A stretch of DNA of 34,642 nt from Mycobacterium sp. 1100029.7. GTDB lineage: Bacteria > Actinomycetota > Actinomycetes > Mycobacteriales > Mycobacteriaceae. The notes beneath the pieces are model-generated. The model was not told the origin of the DNA. It searched no databases and saw only the letters and a program-made list of their open reading frames with translations. The stretch covers positions 1 through 34,642 of the forward strand of contig NZ_LZSC01000060.1 of assembly GCF_001665235.1 (NCBI RefSeq). The letters run 5' to 3'. The position numbers and the translations under genes are program-made. Positions within the stretch are counted from its first letter, which is position 1; each line of letters begins with the position of its first letter. Shown here in pieces: positions 1 to 7,788 of this stretch.

Positions 1-77
1 TTGCACCGATTCCGGTGCCGCCAGTCCACTTGCCGACCCCGCCGGCAGGGCCGCCCACCGTCGAGGCCCCGCCGCCG
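1..77 (+). repeat. Left arm of a 77-bp perfect inverted repeat
   Basis: Bases 1-77 are the exact reverse complement of bases 293-369 (paired positions sum to 370). The match breaks at 78/292. The left limit is unknown because the arm starts at the first base of the window. It encodes the PPVHLPTPPAGPPTVEAPPP part of the Rv0312-like gene. Confidence 0.95.
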
Positions 78-292
78 ATTTACGTTCCCCCGCCGAAGTC
101 GCCGCCTCACCGGCCTCCTCCGGTACAGAGCCCGCCGCCCAACTCCGGAGGTGGGCCGACCAGCGGCCCGGGCCCGGTCCGCGGCAACCCCGGCAGCGGT
201 GGGCCGCACGGCCACGGCCCGGGCAACCCCGGCGGGCCAACCAGTGGCGGACCCAGCGGTGGCGGTCAAACCCCCAGCGGCGGTGGGCCGCA
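15..292 (+). pseudogene. Displaced C-terminal coding segment of the Rv0312-like gene, in opposite orientation
   Basis: On the plus strand this stretch reads PPVHLPTPPAGPPTVEAPPP, exactly as the minus-strand gene does near its end. It then continues in frame as IYVPPPKSPPHRPPP and a Gly/Pro/Ser-rich stretch (GGPTSGPG, GNPGSGGPHG). That matches the Pro-rich to Gly-rich transition of the intact paralogue at 12422-14488 (compare its SPPHRTPPDSGPGG). It is therefore best read as the proper tail of the minus-strand gene in flipped orientation, or the tail of another copy lying left of the window. No separate start is evident. Confidence 0.6.
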
Positions 293-1588
293 CGGCGGCG
301 GGGCCTCGACGGTGGGCGGCCCTGCCGGCGGGGTCGGCAAGTGGACTGGCGGCACCGGAATCGGTGCAATCGGCGGGGAGAACTCGGGCGCGGGTGCGGG
401 TGGCACCGGGACGACAACCGGCGGGACCACAACCGGTGGGACCACAACCGGCGGGGCGGCTGGGGGCACTGCAGGAACCGGAGCTGCAGGCGGCGCGGCC
501 GGCGCCGGACTCAACGGCTTGGGCGCTGCCATCTTGATCGCCGCCACTCCGGGTGCCGGAGCAAATATCTGTTGAACCGGGGCGATGATGCCCTGCATCG
601 GGGTGGGCAACGAACCAACCGTCGTGCGGATACCAAGCGACAGGGCGATCTCCACCGCCAACGCGGCGCTGAAGCCGGTTATCGCCAACACAGTTCCCAC
701 CAGAAGGCCCGGCCGCGGGCGGGGCTCGCTGTCGTCCGGGTGGCCGATCAGTTCAGTCGCGGCATCGGCTTCATCGTCGTCGACGGCACTGTACGCAAGG
801 TCGCCCGCGCCCATCCCGGCGTCGGTGATGCTCAGATATTCAGGCAGTGCAGACGCATCAACCGCACCCGTGCCGGGGTCTTGGGCATAGGCCAGCGCGG
901 TGGTCGACGAGGTGAGCGCTTTCGCGGATGCCAACGCCGCGCCGCGGGCCAGCGCCGTCTCCGGCTCCTCGGGCACATTGACGACAAGCGAGGTCGTCTG
1001 TCCTAAACGGCGCCCGATCGCGGTGACGTCCACTCCGGAGCCGACCACAAACAGCCCACCCGGCGGCGTCGGCAACCCGTCAAGCCCGGCGATCAACTCC
1101 TGGAGCTCGGCGGTGACCCCGAACTCGGTATTCACTTGTTTGGTGTGGACATCGTCGATGGAACCGTCGGCGGTCTCCACCACGGCCAACGTCGCAGTCT
1201 CGGGCTCCACGAACAGCACCGCGGTGCGTTCGTAACCCATTGCGCCGCCGACAGATTGGGTCAATGCGGCGGCTGCCAGAAACGCCGAAACCAACATGAC
1301 GTTCTCGATCTTGTGAGCGGCCAGCGCGTCGCGCAGCACCGCCGCCTCGAGCTGGTCGGTGCACGCCACCCCGATGGAGTCCAGTTCGAGTCCGGCCCCG
1401 GCCGCATCCTCGCGGGTGCACATGATGGCGGCAATCACCCGATCGGAGGCGCTGACGGTGGGTGAATCGTCGGCCGCGGTGATGGGGAACTCGGTTTCGT
1501 CGATCGTGGCGCCTTCGGCGTTTTCGCCCTGCAGCATGACCATTTGAACGGAAGCCGGTGCTACCGAAACTCCGAGCACGATGTCCAT
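266..1588 (-). CDS. Rv0312-like (DUF7159-type) membrane protein with Pro-rich tail, 3' end rearranged
   Basis: The 440-residue reading frame starts at an ATG (MDIVLGVSVAP) and aligns by eye over its first ~300 residues with the two paralogues at 12422 and 14639. The N-terminal ~235 residues look like a degenerate Hsp70/actin-fold domain: VGSGVDV near residue 175, then EEPETALARGAALASA, resembles the end of an Hsp70 ATPase domain. One membrane segment follows at about residues 295-325 (LLVGTVLAITGFSAALAVEI), then a Pro/Ala/Val-rich tail with PPVVV repeats. The N-terminus is probably cytoplasmic and the tail external. In the paralogues the Pro-rich part runs on into a Gly-rich tail. Here the frame stops ten codons after PPTVEAPPP, and the expected continuation is found on the opposite strand at 78-292. 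The gene is therefore interrupted, by real inversion or by misassembly. Function is unknown; the family resemblance is to M. tuberculosis Rv0312. Confidence 0.75.
   Translation of the reverse strand: MDIVLGVSVAPASVQMVMLQGENAEGATIDETEFPITAADDSPTVSASDRVIAAIMCTREDAAGAGLELDSIGVACTDQLEAAVLRDALAAHKIENVMLVSAFLAAAALTQSVGGAMGYERTAVLFVEPETATLAVVETADGSIDDVHTKQVNTEFGVTAELQELIAGLDGLPTPPGGLFVVGSGVDVTAIGRRLGQTTSLVVNVPEEPETALARGAALASAKALTSSTTALAYAQDPGTGAVDASALPEYLSITDAGMGAGDLAYSAVDDDEADAATELIGHPDDSEPRPRPGLLVGTVLAITGFSAALAVEIALSLGIRTTVGSLPTPMQGIIAPVQQIFAPAPGVAAIKMAAPKPLSPAPAAPPAAPVPAVPPAAPPVVVPPVVVPPVVVPVPPAPAPEFSPPIAPIPVPPVHLPTPPAGPPTVEAPPPCGPPPLGV
293..369 (-). repeat. Right arm of the 77-bp perfect inverted repeat
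   Basis: This is the reverse complement of bases 1-77 without mismatch, with a 215-bp spacer (78-292) between the arms. The arm lies inside the minus-strand Rv0312-like reading frame, immediately before it goes off the family pattern. Confidence 0.95.
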
Positions 1589-1771
1589 TGCCCACGCCTT
1601 CCAGCCACGCGGTCTTCGTGAACCGATCGTTGCCGAGGTGGCTGTGTCCAGAGCGTGTGGAACTTAGGTGCGGGTTATGCGTATCCGCGGGCGCGATGTT
1701 GGGATCGGTAGCAACACACCGGGTGTGGCATGTACCGCGACGAGGTAATTCGGACCACCCGAGGAGTTCCG

Positions 1772-2146
1772 ATGAGGATTGTGGCCGTCGCAGTGGCCAG
1801 TCTTGTGGCCGGTGCATCGCTTACCGCGAGCACTGCGCATGCAGAAACGTTGGCCGGGCCGGTGCAGGCCCACATTTATCCGCTGCAGCCACCGCCCGGT
1901 CCCGTTGTCGACCCCGATCCGCTGGTGGCGGTGCAGAACTTTCAAGCCCACATCTCCGATTTGCACGACAACTGGGACACCCTCAGCCCGGACGAGCGGA
2001 ATCGGCGGCTGAAGGGCCTCCAGCAGGAGGCCCCGGCGGTCGAAGCCGAGACGCACAATCTCCCGCCCGGTCAGCAACTGCAGGTCGAAGGCATGCTCTT
2101 GTCGGCGATGTTCCAGCTGACCGATCTTCTTCGGCGGATGCGATAG
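1772..2146 (+). CDS. Small secreted protein, unknown function
   Basis: The predicted protein has 124 residues. The ATG at 1772 is preferred because GAGGAG lies just upstream (1761-1766) and because a signal peptide then begins at residue 1: MRIVAVAVA, a hydrophobic core, and an AHA cleavage site near residue 24. The mature part is about 100 residues with a Pro-rich start (PLQPPPGPVVDPDP) and a mainly helical, charged remainder (LHDNWDTLSPDERNRRLKGLQQEA). There are no cysteines and no later membrane segment, so it is probably released or periplasmic. I do not recognise the family. It is divergent from the Rv0312-like gene, with 183 bp between their starts. Confidence 0.65.
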   Translation: MRIVAVAVASLVAGASLTASTAHAETLAGPVQAHIYPLQPPPGPVVDPDPLVAVQNFQAHISDLHDNWDTLSPDERNRRLKGLQQEAPAVEAETHNLPPGQQLQVEGMLLSAMFQLTDLLRRMR

Positions 2147-2449
2147 CGCGCCGTCGTGGAGAGACATTGAGGGGTCCGATCACCAACGGGATAGCCCTAC
2201 AAGCGTGGCGGGCAAGAACGTCTTTCGCTTCGAGTCTGCAGATGTTGTCGTCGCGTTCGATCATCCAGTCATCGGCGATGACCACATAGTCCGTTCGTAA
2301 CGGCGCCATATCGCGTCATGCGACAAGTGACGTGAGACAGGGTGAATCTTGGGATCACTACGACCTAGCAGAGATCTCCGGCGCGAGCGCCCTAGGACGA
2401 GTTCAACGGTTCGATGACACCGCAGTTAAGCTGGCGCTAACGTCAGATC
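2147..2449. other. Intergenic stretch with no recognised gene
   Basis: No convincing gene was found in these ~300 bases. A minus-strand frame starts at an ATG at 2309 and gives about 45 protein-like residues (TDYVVIADDWMIERDD), then runs antisense into the secreted-protein gene. It may be a gene remnant. The stretch is visibly less GC-rich than the core genes to the right. The small dyad CGTCA-9-TGACG lies near 2314-2332. Confidence 0.3.
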
Positions 2450-2476
2450 GTGACAACAGCCGACCAAGTCTCATCC

Positions 2477-2905
2477 ATGCCTACTTCGCGAAAAATTCTT
2501 TGCGTCGTCTACGGCGTAATCGCTGTCGCCGCGCTCATCGCGACGTTCAGTCAAACTCTGGCGTATTCCGATAAGGGAGCCGGGTCTTTGATCGCCTACT
2601 GGAAAGACGCCCGGATATTGCCAGCATCGCGGGCGCTCACTTCCGACCTAATGCTGTTCGGTCTTGCCGCTGTGATTTTCATGGTAGTAGAGGCCCGCAA
2701 GCAGGGCATCAAATTCGTCTGGTTATATGTCGCAGCCTCATACATCATTGCGATCAGTGCCGCGTTTCCTGCCTTTCTGATCGCCCGCGAAATACGCATC
2801 AGCAAGTCCGACGCGCCGGGTTTACACGTAATCGACACGCTCGTGCTGGCGGTGGTAGCCATCTTGACGGCGGGATTAACGATCTGGATTGATGCTGGAC
2901 CTTGA
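2477..2905 (+). CDS. DUF2834 family membrane protein
   Basis: This is a small integral membrane protein of unknown function. With the ATG at 2477 it has 142 residues; a GTG nine codons upstream (2450) is possible. Four hydrophobic segments are visible: ILCVVYGVIAVAALIATF, LMLFGLAAVIFMVV, FVWLYVAASYIIAISAAFPAFLIA and VIDTLVLAVVAILTAGLTIWI. The second and third are separated by the basic loop EARKQGIKF. The overall pattern and the F..R layout match my memory of DUF2834 proteins. It is a single gene convergent with the LysR gene. Its sequence is less GC-rich than the flanking core, consistent with an accessory origin. Confidence 0.6.
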   Translation: MPTSRKILCVVYGVIAVAALIATFSQTLAYSDKGAGSLIAYWKDARILPASRALTSDLMLFGLAAVIFMVVEARKQGIKFVWLYVAASYIIAISAAFPAFLIAREIRISKSDAPGLHVIDTLVLAVVAILTAGLTIWIDAGP

Positions 2906-2961
2906 GTCGTAGGTAGGCCAGTCACACGACCCCGACGGCACCGACAACAGCAACGGCGTAT

Positions 2962-3858
2962 TCAGCCGGCGAGGTCGAGTGCGTCGACCAGACTTGCCAG
3001 CTCATTACCGCGCGCATCGGCGAGCCAGATGACCCAGGTGCGGCGAATCAGGGGATTGCCGATGAGTGGTTGCCATACGAGCCCGTCGGGCAGCGGACGA
3101 GCCCATCCGCGTGCGGCCAGAGCGAATGCCTGGCCCGTACCGGCCGCGGCCAACTTCACTTCCGGTGGGACCGGGCGATCCTGCTCCGCGGCCGAATCCA
3201 CGCCCACCACGCCGTTGTTGCGTAGCGTGGCGCTGACTTGATCGTGCCACTCGGGAGCATCTCCGCGCGCAAACTGGATCCACCGCAACCCTGAAAGCCG
3301 ATGTAATTGAACGCCTGATGGGTCGGCAAGTTCCTCGGAGCGCGCGGTCGTCAATATCACCCCCATTGGTTCCTCTACGGCGAGCGCGCTGTCGATATCG
3401 GGGTCCGCCGGTCTGTCCCTGACGAGGGCCGCATCGAGTTCACCGGCCTTCAGCTGGGTGACCTGCGTAGTGCTCCGCGCGTGTCGAAGCTGCAATGTCA
3501 GATCCGGATGAATGGCGCTCACCTGCGCCATCGCGGTGGGCAATAGGTCCGGAGGCAGTTCGAGGGGAACGCCGACGCGAAGCGTCGCGCCCGTGGATGC
3601 CGAAGGGGCGGCCAGGGTGGCGACAATGCGATCATGCCGGGCTACGAGGGCGCGCGCTTCCGCTAAAAGGGTTTCGCCAATTTTCGTGGGCTCGGCGCCG
3701 GCGGGATGGCGGATGAATAGCTTTCCGCCGAGCTGCCGCTCGAGTGATTGCATGGACGCCGACAACGACGGCTGACTGATGTGAAGCCGACGGGCGGCTG
3801 CCGAAAAGGTCCCCTCCTCCACCACGGCGATAAACGCCCGCAGCTCGCGAATTTCCAT
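2962..3858 (-). CDS. LysR-family transcriptional regulator
   Basis: The protein has 298 residues, the usual length for the family. The N-terminal winged helix-turn-helix is clear (MEIRELRAFIAVVEEGTFSA, then AARRLHISQPSLSASMQSLE). A periplasmic-binding-protein-like effector domain follows from about residue 90 (LRVGVPLELPPDLLPTAM). The gene starts 24 bp downstream of the stop of the F420-type oxidoreductase on the same strand, so the two are probably co-transcribed. That makes it a likely regulator of the SDR/oxidoreductase set, although LysR genes are more often divergent from their targets. Its last 43 bp (2971-3013) are duplicated exactly at 7787-7829. Confidence 0.85.
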   Translation of the reverse strand: MEIRELRAFIAVVEEGTFSAAARRLHISQPSLSASMQSLERQLGGKLFIRHPAGAEPTKIGETLLAEARALVARHDRIVATLAAPSASTGATLRVGVPLELPPDLLPTAMAQVSAIHPDLTLQLRHARSTTQVTQLKAGELDAALVRDRPADPDIDSALAVEEPMGVILTTARSEELADPSGVQLHRLSGLRWIQFARGDAPEWHDQVSATLRNNGVVGVDSAAEQDRPVPPEVKLAAAGTGQAFALAARGWARPLPDGLVWQPLIGNPLIRRTWVIWLADARGNELASLVDALDLAG

Positions 3859-3882
3859 CTACCCACCATCGTGCATCCGACG

Positions 3883-4932
3883 TCACTGGCAGTCGGTACC
3901 GCCGACATTCCGGCATTCAGAGGACATCTGGGCGCCCCGCGCCGCAACCATGAACTGTTCGAGCTCGCGCGGGATATCGGGGCCCACCGGTTGCAGCATG
4001 ATCTCGGTGGCGCCACTATCTATGAGCTTGACGATCTTGGCGGTGACATCTTGCGACGATCCGGTCATCGTCAACTGTTCTACCGAGTCGTAGCCGCCGG
4101 CATTCCACGCTGCGGTGTCGGCTGCATTGAGCTCGAGCAAATGCCCATCGTGGATCGCGAGGTGGCGTTCGCGTTCGGGAATCTGGCTGATCACGTCGAC
4201 CCATTCTCTGCCGCCGGTCATAGGTAGCACCCCTTCAGCACCCATGCGCGTCCAAGCGAAGTGGAATTGCAGTGCCCAGACCGGGCCGACAGCGGCGCGC
4301 ACCCGTTCGTCGGTGATCCGCTCGCCGGGATCGAGGACGGTGCCCGTCACAACCACCGGCCGTCGTTCGAATTGCTGCTGCTGTGGCGTCACATCGAACA
4401 TCGTGATCAGCCCCTGCGCTCCGAGTCGCTTCGAAACCGCGGCGCCCTTCGGGCCCACGCCGCTCATCAGCAAGGGGACTCGAAGTGGCAGCGCGCCAGC
4501 CAGCGCCGGGGGCAGCATGAGTCGGACGAGGTGGCCATCCCATTCGGTGGTCTCGCCGGCCAGCAGCCTTTGATACACCGTCACATAGTCTTCGACGTAG
4601 GACCAGGTAATGGGAGGCTGCCCAAGGGCGGCCCGACTGGAGAATCCGGTGCCAAAGGCCGTCGTCACACGTCCGGGTGCGGCCATGTGCAATGACAATG
4701 TTTGGGCCGCATTGACCATCGGGTGTCGCAGCGTGGGAATGAGTACAGCCGGCCCCAGCCGGATCGATGACGTTATTTCCGCTGCACGGTGCAGCTCGTA
4801 CCACACGTCATCCCCGGCGAACGGGGTATCGAATAAATAACCCTGTGCGTAGCCCAGGTCCTCGGCGAGTTTGATCAGGCCGGGCGCATGGGCGCTTGGG
4901 GCAATTCCGAACGTGATGTCTACGTTAACCAT
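3883..4932 (-). CDS. LLM-class (F420-dependent type) oxidoreductase
   Basis: The product is a luciferase-like TIM-barrel oxidoreductase of the kind that in mycobacteria usually uses coenzyme F420; the substrate is unknown. Starting at MVNVDITFGIAPS it has 349 residues; a frame 26 codons longer exists but lacks family character. Visible family features are the N-terminal beta strand, LAEDLGYAQGYLFDTP, the RLGPAVLIPTLRHPMVNAA region, and GRVTTAFGTGFSSR, followed by the YVTVYQRLLAGETTEWDG block typical of these enzymes. It lies between an SDR gene (146 bp upstream) and the LysR gene (24 bp downstream), which suggests a small catabolic or detoxifying cluster. Cofactor use is inferred from the family and the genus. 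Confidence 0.8.
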   Translation of the reverse strand: MVNVDITFGIAPSAHAPGLIKLAEDLGYAQGYLFDTPFAGDDVWYELHRAAEITSSIRLGPAVLIPTLRHPMVNAAQTLSLHMAAPGRVTTAFGTGFSSRAALGQPPITWSYVEDYVTVYQRLLAGETTEWDGHLVRLMLPPALAGALPLRVPLLMSGVGPKGAAVSKRLGAQGLITMFDVTPQQQQFERRPVVVTGTVLDPGERITDERVRAAVGPVWALQFHFAWTRMGAEGVLPMTGGREWVDVISQIPERERHLAIHDGHLLELNAADTAAWNAGGYDSVEQLTMTGSSQDVTAKIVKLIDSGATEIMLQPVGPDIPRELEQFMVAARGAQMSSECRNVGGTDCQ

Positions 4933-5078
4933 TGGAGATCGGGTTCCTCTGTTGCGGCCACTATCTCGGCTCTCGTGTGTGTAAGCCGGAACGTGGACAG
5001 CCGTAATCAACCGCGCGGGAGAAGGAAAGGACTGCTCACTTAGAAATGCGAATAGTATTGCAGCACAGTATGTTAAGG

Positions 5079-5819
5079 CTATCCGCGAGTGGTATAGCCG
5101 CCGTCGACGGCCAGCTCGACGCCGCTGAGATAGCTGGCCCCCGGCGAGACGAGAAATAGCACCGCCGCGGCGATTTCGCGAGGCTCGCCCAAACGTCCAG
5201 TCGGGTTGCCGGTTCGACCCTGCTCTTCGAAGTTGTCCGCGCCGAGCATGTCCAGCACCGCGTCCGTGCGGATGTTTCCGGGCGCAATGGCGTTGACTCG
5301 CACGCCGTACCTTGCGAATTCGGTCGACCAGGAGCGGGTCATCGATGCCAGTGCCGCTTTCGTGGCGCCGTACACGCCGGCCATTTCCATGCCCTCGATA
5401 TCCGCGATCGAGGTGATGTTGACGACTCTGCCGTTGCCCTTCGCCGCCATCGTCTGCAGGATCGCCGAGGTCAGGAAGTAGGGTCCGCGAACGTTGGTGG
5501 CGAACAGCGCGTCGAAGTCCTCGACGGTCTGGCTGGCCGTGTTGGCGAAGGGGAAGATGCCGGCGCTGTTGACCAGGATGTCGACGTCACCCGCCTCTGC
5601 TACGAGACGGTTCACGTCGGCGAGCTCGACCAGATCGGCGGTGACTGTGCGGGCGGTGCCACCGGCAGCGGTGATTTCCTTCGCAACCTCCTCGAGCTTG
5701 TTGCGTCTTCGGCCGACTAGGACCACGGTGGCACCGTGCTCGGCCAACAACAGCGCCGTCGCTCGGCCGATGCCTGATCCGGATCCGGTCACGAGTGCGG
5801 TTTGGTCTTCGAGGTCCAT
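5079..5819 (-). CDS. Short-chain dehydrogenase/reductase (classical SDR)
   Basis: The 246-residue length is standard for a classical SDR. The nucleotide-binding motif TGSGSGIG lies at residues 11-18, and VGRRRNKL follows the second strand, which suggests NADP(H). The NSAG motif, the catalytic Ser in VNITSIADIEG, the YGATK catalytic Tyr/Lys, and the PGNIRTD and SYLSGVELAVDGGYT blocks are all present in order. The substrate cannot be read from the sequence. It is the first enzyme gene downstream of the CGNR regulator on the same strand. Confidence 0.85.
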   Translation of the reverse strand: MDLEDQTALVTGSGSGIGRATALLLAEHGATVVLVGRRRNKLEEVAKEITAAGGTARTVTADLVELADVNRLVAEAGDVDILVNSAGIFPFANTASQTVEDFDALFATNVRGPYFLTSAILQTMAAKGNGRVVNITSIADIEGMEMAGVYGATKAALASMTRSWSTEFARYGVRVNAIAPGNIRTDAVLDMLGADNFEEQGRTGNPTGRLGEPREIAAAVLFLVSPGASYLSGVELAVDGGYTTRG

Positions 5820-6119
5820 CGCCGTTCCTTTCTACGCGCATCGACGTGGTCGTGACATGAATTCCCTTGCACAGCAGTCATGTTCATGCAAGGTGATCTG
5901 ACGTTATTACTACCCTACTAACGGCGACGAAGCACGCTGGGATTGCGTCACCGCTTATAGGCCCATAGGTATTTTCATTAGGGGTCATCGCTCGACCGAT
6001 GGTATGGGCCGCAACAGTTTGGCTTTCGGCTAGCCGTTGGGCGCCATCGAGGCCAGCGGTGACGCCGGCTGCGCACACCGAAAGGTAGTCTGAATTAGTT
6101 GCGCCCAGACGCCTGAGAG
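5820..6119. other. 300-bp intergenic stretch upstream of the SDR gene
   Basis: No gene was recognised between the SDR start and the CGNR stop. The stretch is AT-richer than its surroundings near 5880-5990 and probably carries the promoter of the SDR-oxidoreductase-LysR set. I saw no clear tRNA, riboswitch or terminator fold. Confidence 0.3.
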
Positions 6120-6767
6120 CTATGAATCCTGTTCGCCGACAGTAGGTTTGTGATCCTGCACAAAGCGTCGCCGCTGCGCATGTCGTGCGACACGAGCCCG
6201 ATTGCCGCAGACGGCAGAGCACCACTCGCGACGGAAGTGCTCCTTGACGAAGTAGTAGGCACACCCGGGAGCGACGCATGGACGCAATTGCTGCCACTGC
6301 GTACTAACAATCAATTCCATTGTTTCGCGCGCGATTACCGCGGTGAGCGCATCGACAAACGACCCGCCGTCCCAGACGTCGCAGCGAGTGGGCGTTGGCC
6401 CGTCAAGAACAAGCTCGGGCCGCACGGAACTCAATGCCGCTGCGGCATTCACCATCGAGATCGCCATGGTCTGATCGGGCACGGGCGATTTCCCTAGAGA
6501 CCTCCGGTCGCGAGTGTGTTCAGCGGCCAGCCGTCTCACCGCATCGCGCAGATCAGCCAAGCGCTGCGTGGCGTCGAGCGAAATCGCATCGGTGTCGCGC
6601 AGTGCCGGCCTGAGCCTGGTGGACCCGCCAACCGCGCGAACCCATAGCTGCGCGTCGGCGGCGCTCCCGAGTGCATCGTGCACACCAAGGCGGTCGGTCC
6701 AGATCGTGTTGACCAGGGCAATCGGCCTGGGCTCGTCGAGACGGGGCTGATACGTGGAGGTCGACAT
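6120..6767 (-). CDS. CGNR zinc-finger (ABATE-domain) regulator
   Basis: From the ATG at 6767 the protein has 215 residues. A GTG two codons upstream is adjacent to GGAGG, so the ATG has better spacing. The C-terminus has the CGNR zinc finger: CVAPGCAYYF, then REWCSAVCGNRARVARHAQRRR, giving four cysteines in a C-x4-C...C-x3-C layout. The N-terminal ~150 residues fit the stress-related ABATE domain (LVNTIWTDRLGVHDALGS, then DLRDAVRRLAAEHTRDRR). Such proteins are taken to be DNA-binding regulators. It is divergent from the RclC-like gene, with a good inverted repeat between them that could be its operator. A 97% identical fragment of its 3' end lies at 7831-7968. Confidence 0.8.
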   Translation of the reverse strand: MSTSTYQPRLDEPRPIALVNTIWTDRLGVHDALGSAADAQLWVRAVGGSTRLRPALRDTDAISLDATQRLADLRDAVRRLAAEHTRDRRSLGKSPVPDQTMAISMVNAAAALSSVRPELVLDGPTPTRCDVWDGGSFVDALTAVIARETMELIVSTQWQQLRPCVAPGCAYYFVKEHFRREWCSAVCGNRARVARHAQRRRFVQDHKPTVGEQDS

Positions 6768-6812
6768 CGTCACCTCCAGTATGTCGAACCGTTGACCACC
6801 CGCTCCTGCAGT

Positions 6813-6855
6813 GGTCCAACTAATGCTTAGTATCTGATATAACCATTAGTGGACC
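6813..6855. promoter_or_regulatory. Inverted repeat in the CGNR/RclC divergent promoter
   Basis: The left arm GGTCCAACTAATG (6813-6825) and the right arm CATTAGTGGACC (6844-6855) are reverse complements apart from one extra A in the left arm. They are separated by 18 AT-rich bases (CTTAGTATCTGATATAAC). The position between two divergent starts fits a regulator operator overlapping one or both promoters. Assignment to the CGNR protein is inference. Confidence 0.6.
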
Positions 6856-6902
6856 GAGCGTATGCCCGGCCGCGCCCGACCCACGACTCTGAGGAGAAGA
6901 AG

Positions 6903-7415
6903 ATGACAACGTTCCCGAACCCGTTTCTTGGCAGCCAGTCGATACGTGTGTCGAGAATCGAGACGATTGCTGGTGGGCTGGGGCGCTATGGCCTGGTCGT
7001 CGTCATCGGTTGGATCGGGGCGCTGAAGTTCATGAATTTTGAAGCCCAGCAAATTCGACCACTGGTGAGCCATAGCCCGTTCATGAGTTGGCTCTATCAC
7101 TACCTGCCGGTGTATGGCTTCTCGGCATTACTGGGAGTGTTTGAAGTCGGCGCCGCACTCTTGCTCGCGATCAAGCCGCTCGCGCCAAAGTTGTCCATCA
7201 TCGGAAGTCTGCTGGCGATCATGCTGTTCGTGTTCACGATCAGCTTTCTGTTCACCACCCCAGGTGTCGGTGAAGCGGCAGGTGGCGGTTTCCCGGCGTT
7301 GTCGCTTACCGGTGAGTTCCTACTCAAAGACATTCCGCTACTTGGTCTTTCGTTTTGGACATTGGCGGATGCCATTCGCGCATCAGGATCTTCGAGCCAC
7401 GCCGTAATCCGGTGA
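6903..7415 (+). CDS. RclC/YkgB-like (DUF417) membrane protein
   Basis: The protein has 170 residues from the ATG at 6903, which follows GAGGAGAAG. The stretch GWIGALKFMNFEAQQIRPLV followed by SHSPFMSWLY is the hallmark of the DUF417 / RclC (YkgB) family. RclC in E. coli is an inner-membrane protein of the reactive-chlorine response. Four hydrophobic segments are visible: around the GRYGLVVVIGWIGAL stretch, GFSALLGVFEVGAALLLAI, LSIIGSLLAIMLFVFTISFLF and the C-terminal DIPLLGLSFWTLADAI. It is divergent from the CGNR regulator gene and shares with it a promoter region carrying an inverted repeat. A role in oxidant or electrophile stress is inferred from the family. Confidence 0.75.
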   Translation: MTTFPNPFLGSQSIRVSRIETIAGGLGRYGLVVVIGWIGALKFMNFEAQQIRPLVSHSPFMSWLYHYLPVYGFSALLGVFEVGAALLLAIKPLAPKLSIIGSLLAIMLFVFTISFLFTTPGVGEAAGGGFPALSLTGEFLLKDIPLLGLSFWTLADAIRASGSSSHAVIR

Positions 7416-7735
7416 ACTGAAGCCCACTCCAATCGGGCGCAAAGTCCAAATTTCGTACTAGAGAAAGGGAAGGTCGATGAGCGCTGGAGGCTGCCAGATG
7501 TCGCCGCGGTGGCAGCGGATCGGTTAGCGCAGAATCGATGAATAGCTGCACGTAGCCGGGGACCGCTGGTGAGGCTAAGACTTGAGCCTGTTGGTCCCGG
7601 CTAATGCAGCGACGTCGCCCCGCATCGACTGGCCGCCTAGCGAGGTTCCCGATGCGGGGCTCGCCGTCGTCGTCTTCCGACCGGGAGGCGGTTCGGCGGC
7701 CGGCCGCTGGGACGCCCCGACGGTGTGCCTGGGTA
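7416..7735. other. Intergenic stretch with no recognised gene
   Basis: About 320 bases lie between the RclC-like gene and the tRNA-Gly fragment. Open frames here lack family features. The frame that ends in DDGNRTRVFSLGS is translated tRNA sequence and not a gene. No clear terminator was seen. Confidence 0.3.
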
Positions 7736-7788
7736 GTCGTGGAGCCGATGACGGGAATCGAACCCGCGTATTCAGCTTGGGAAGCTGA
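7736..7788 (-). repeat. Partial tRNA-Gly (3' half), candidate att site of an island
   Basis: These 53 bases are identical to 10838-10890. They hold the 3' 49 nucleotides of tRNA-Gly (7740-7788: anticodon loop and 3' stem, variable loop, T arm, acceptor 3' strand and CCA) plus 4 flanking bases. The 5' half is missing: the sequence switches at 7789 to a LysR-gene fragment. A 3' tRNA fragment in the same orientation as the intact gene, ~3.1 kb away on its 3' side, is the classic footprint of tRNA-targeted integration. No integrase gene is visible between the two copies. Confidence 0.8.

Noticed and set aside
7582..7788. Small frame ending in DDGNRTRVFSLGS
   Set aside because: This peptide is the well-known false translation of a tRNA gene strand; it comes from the tRNA-Gly fragment.
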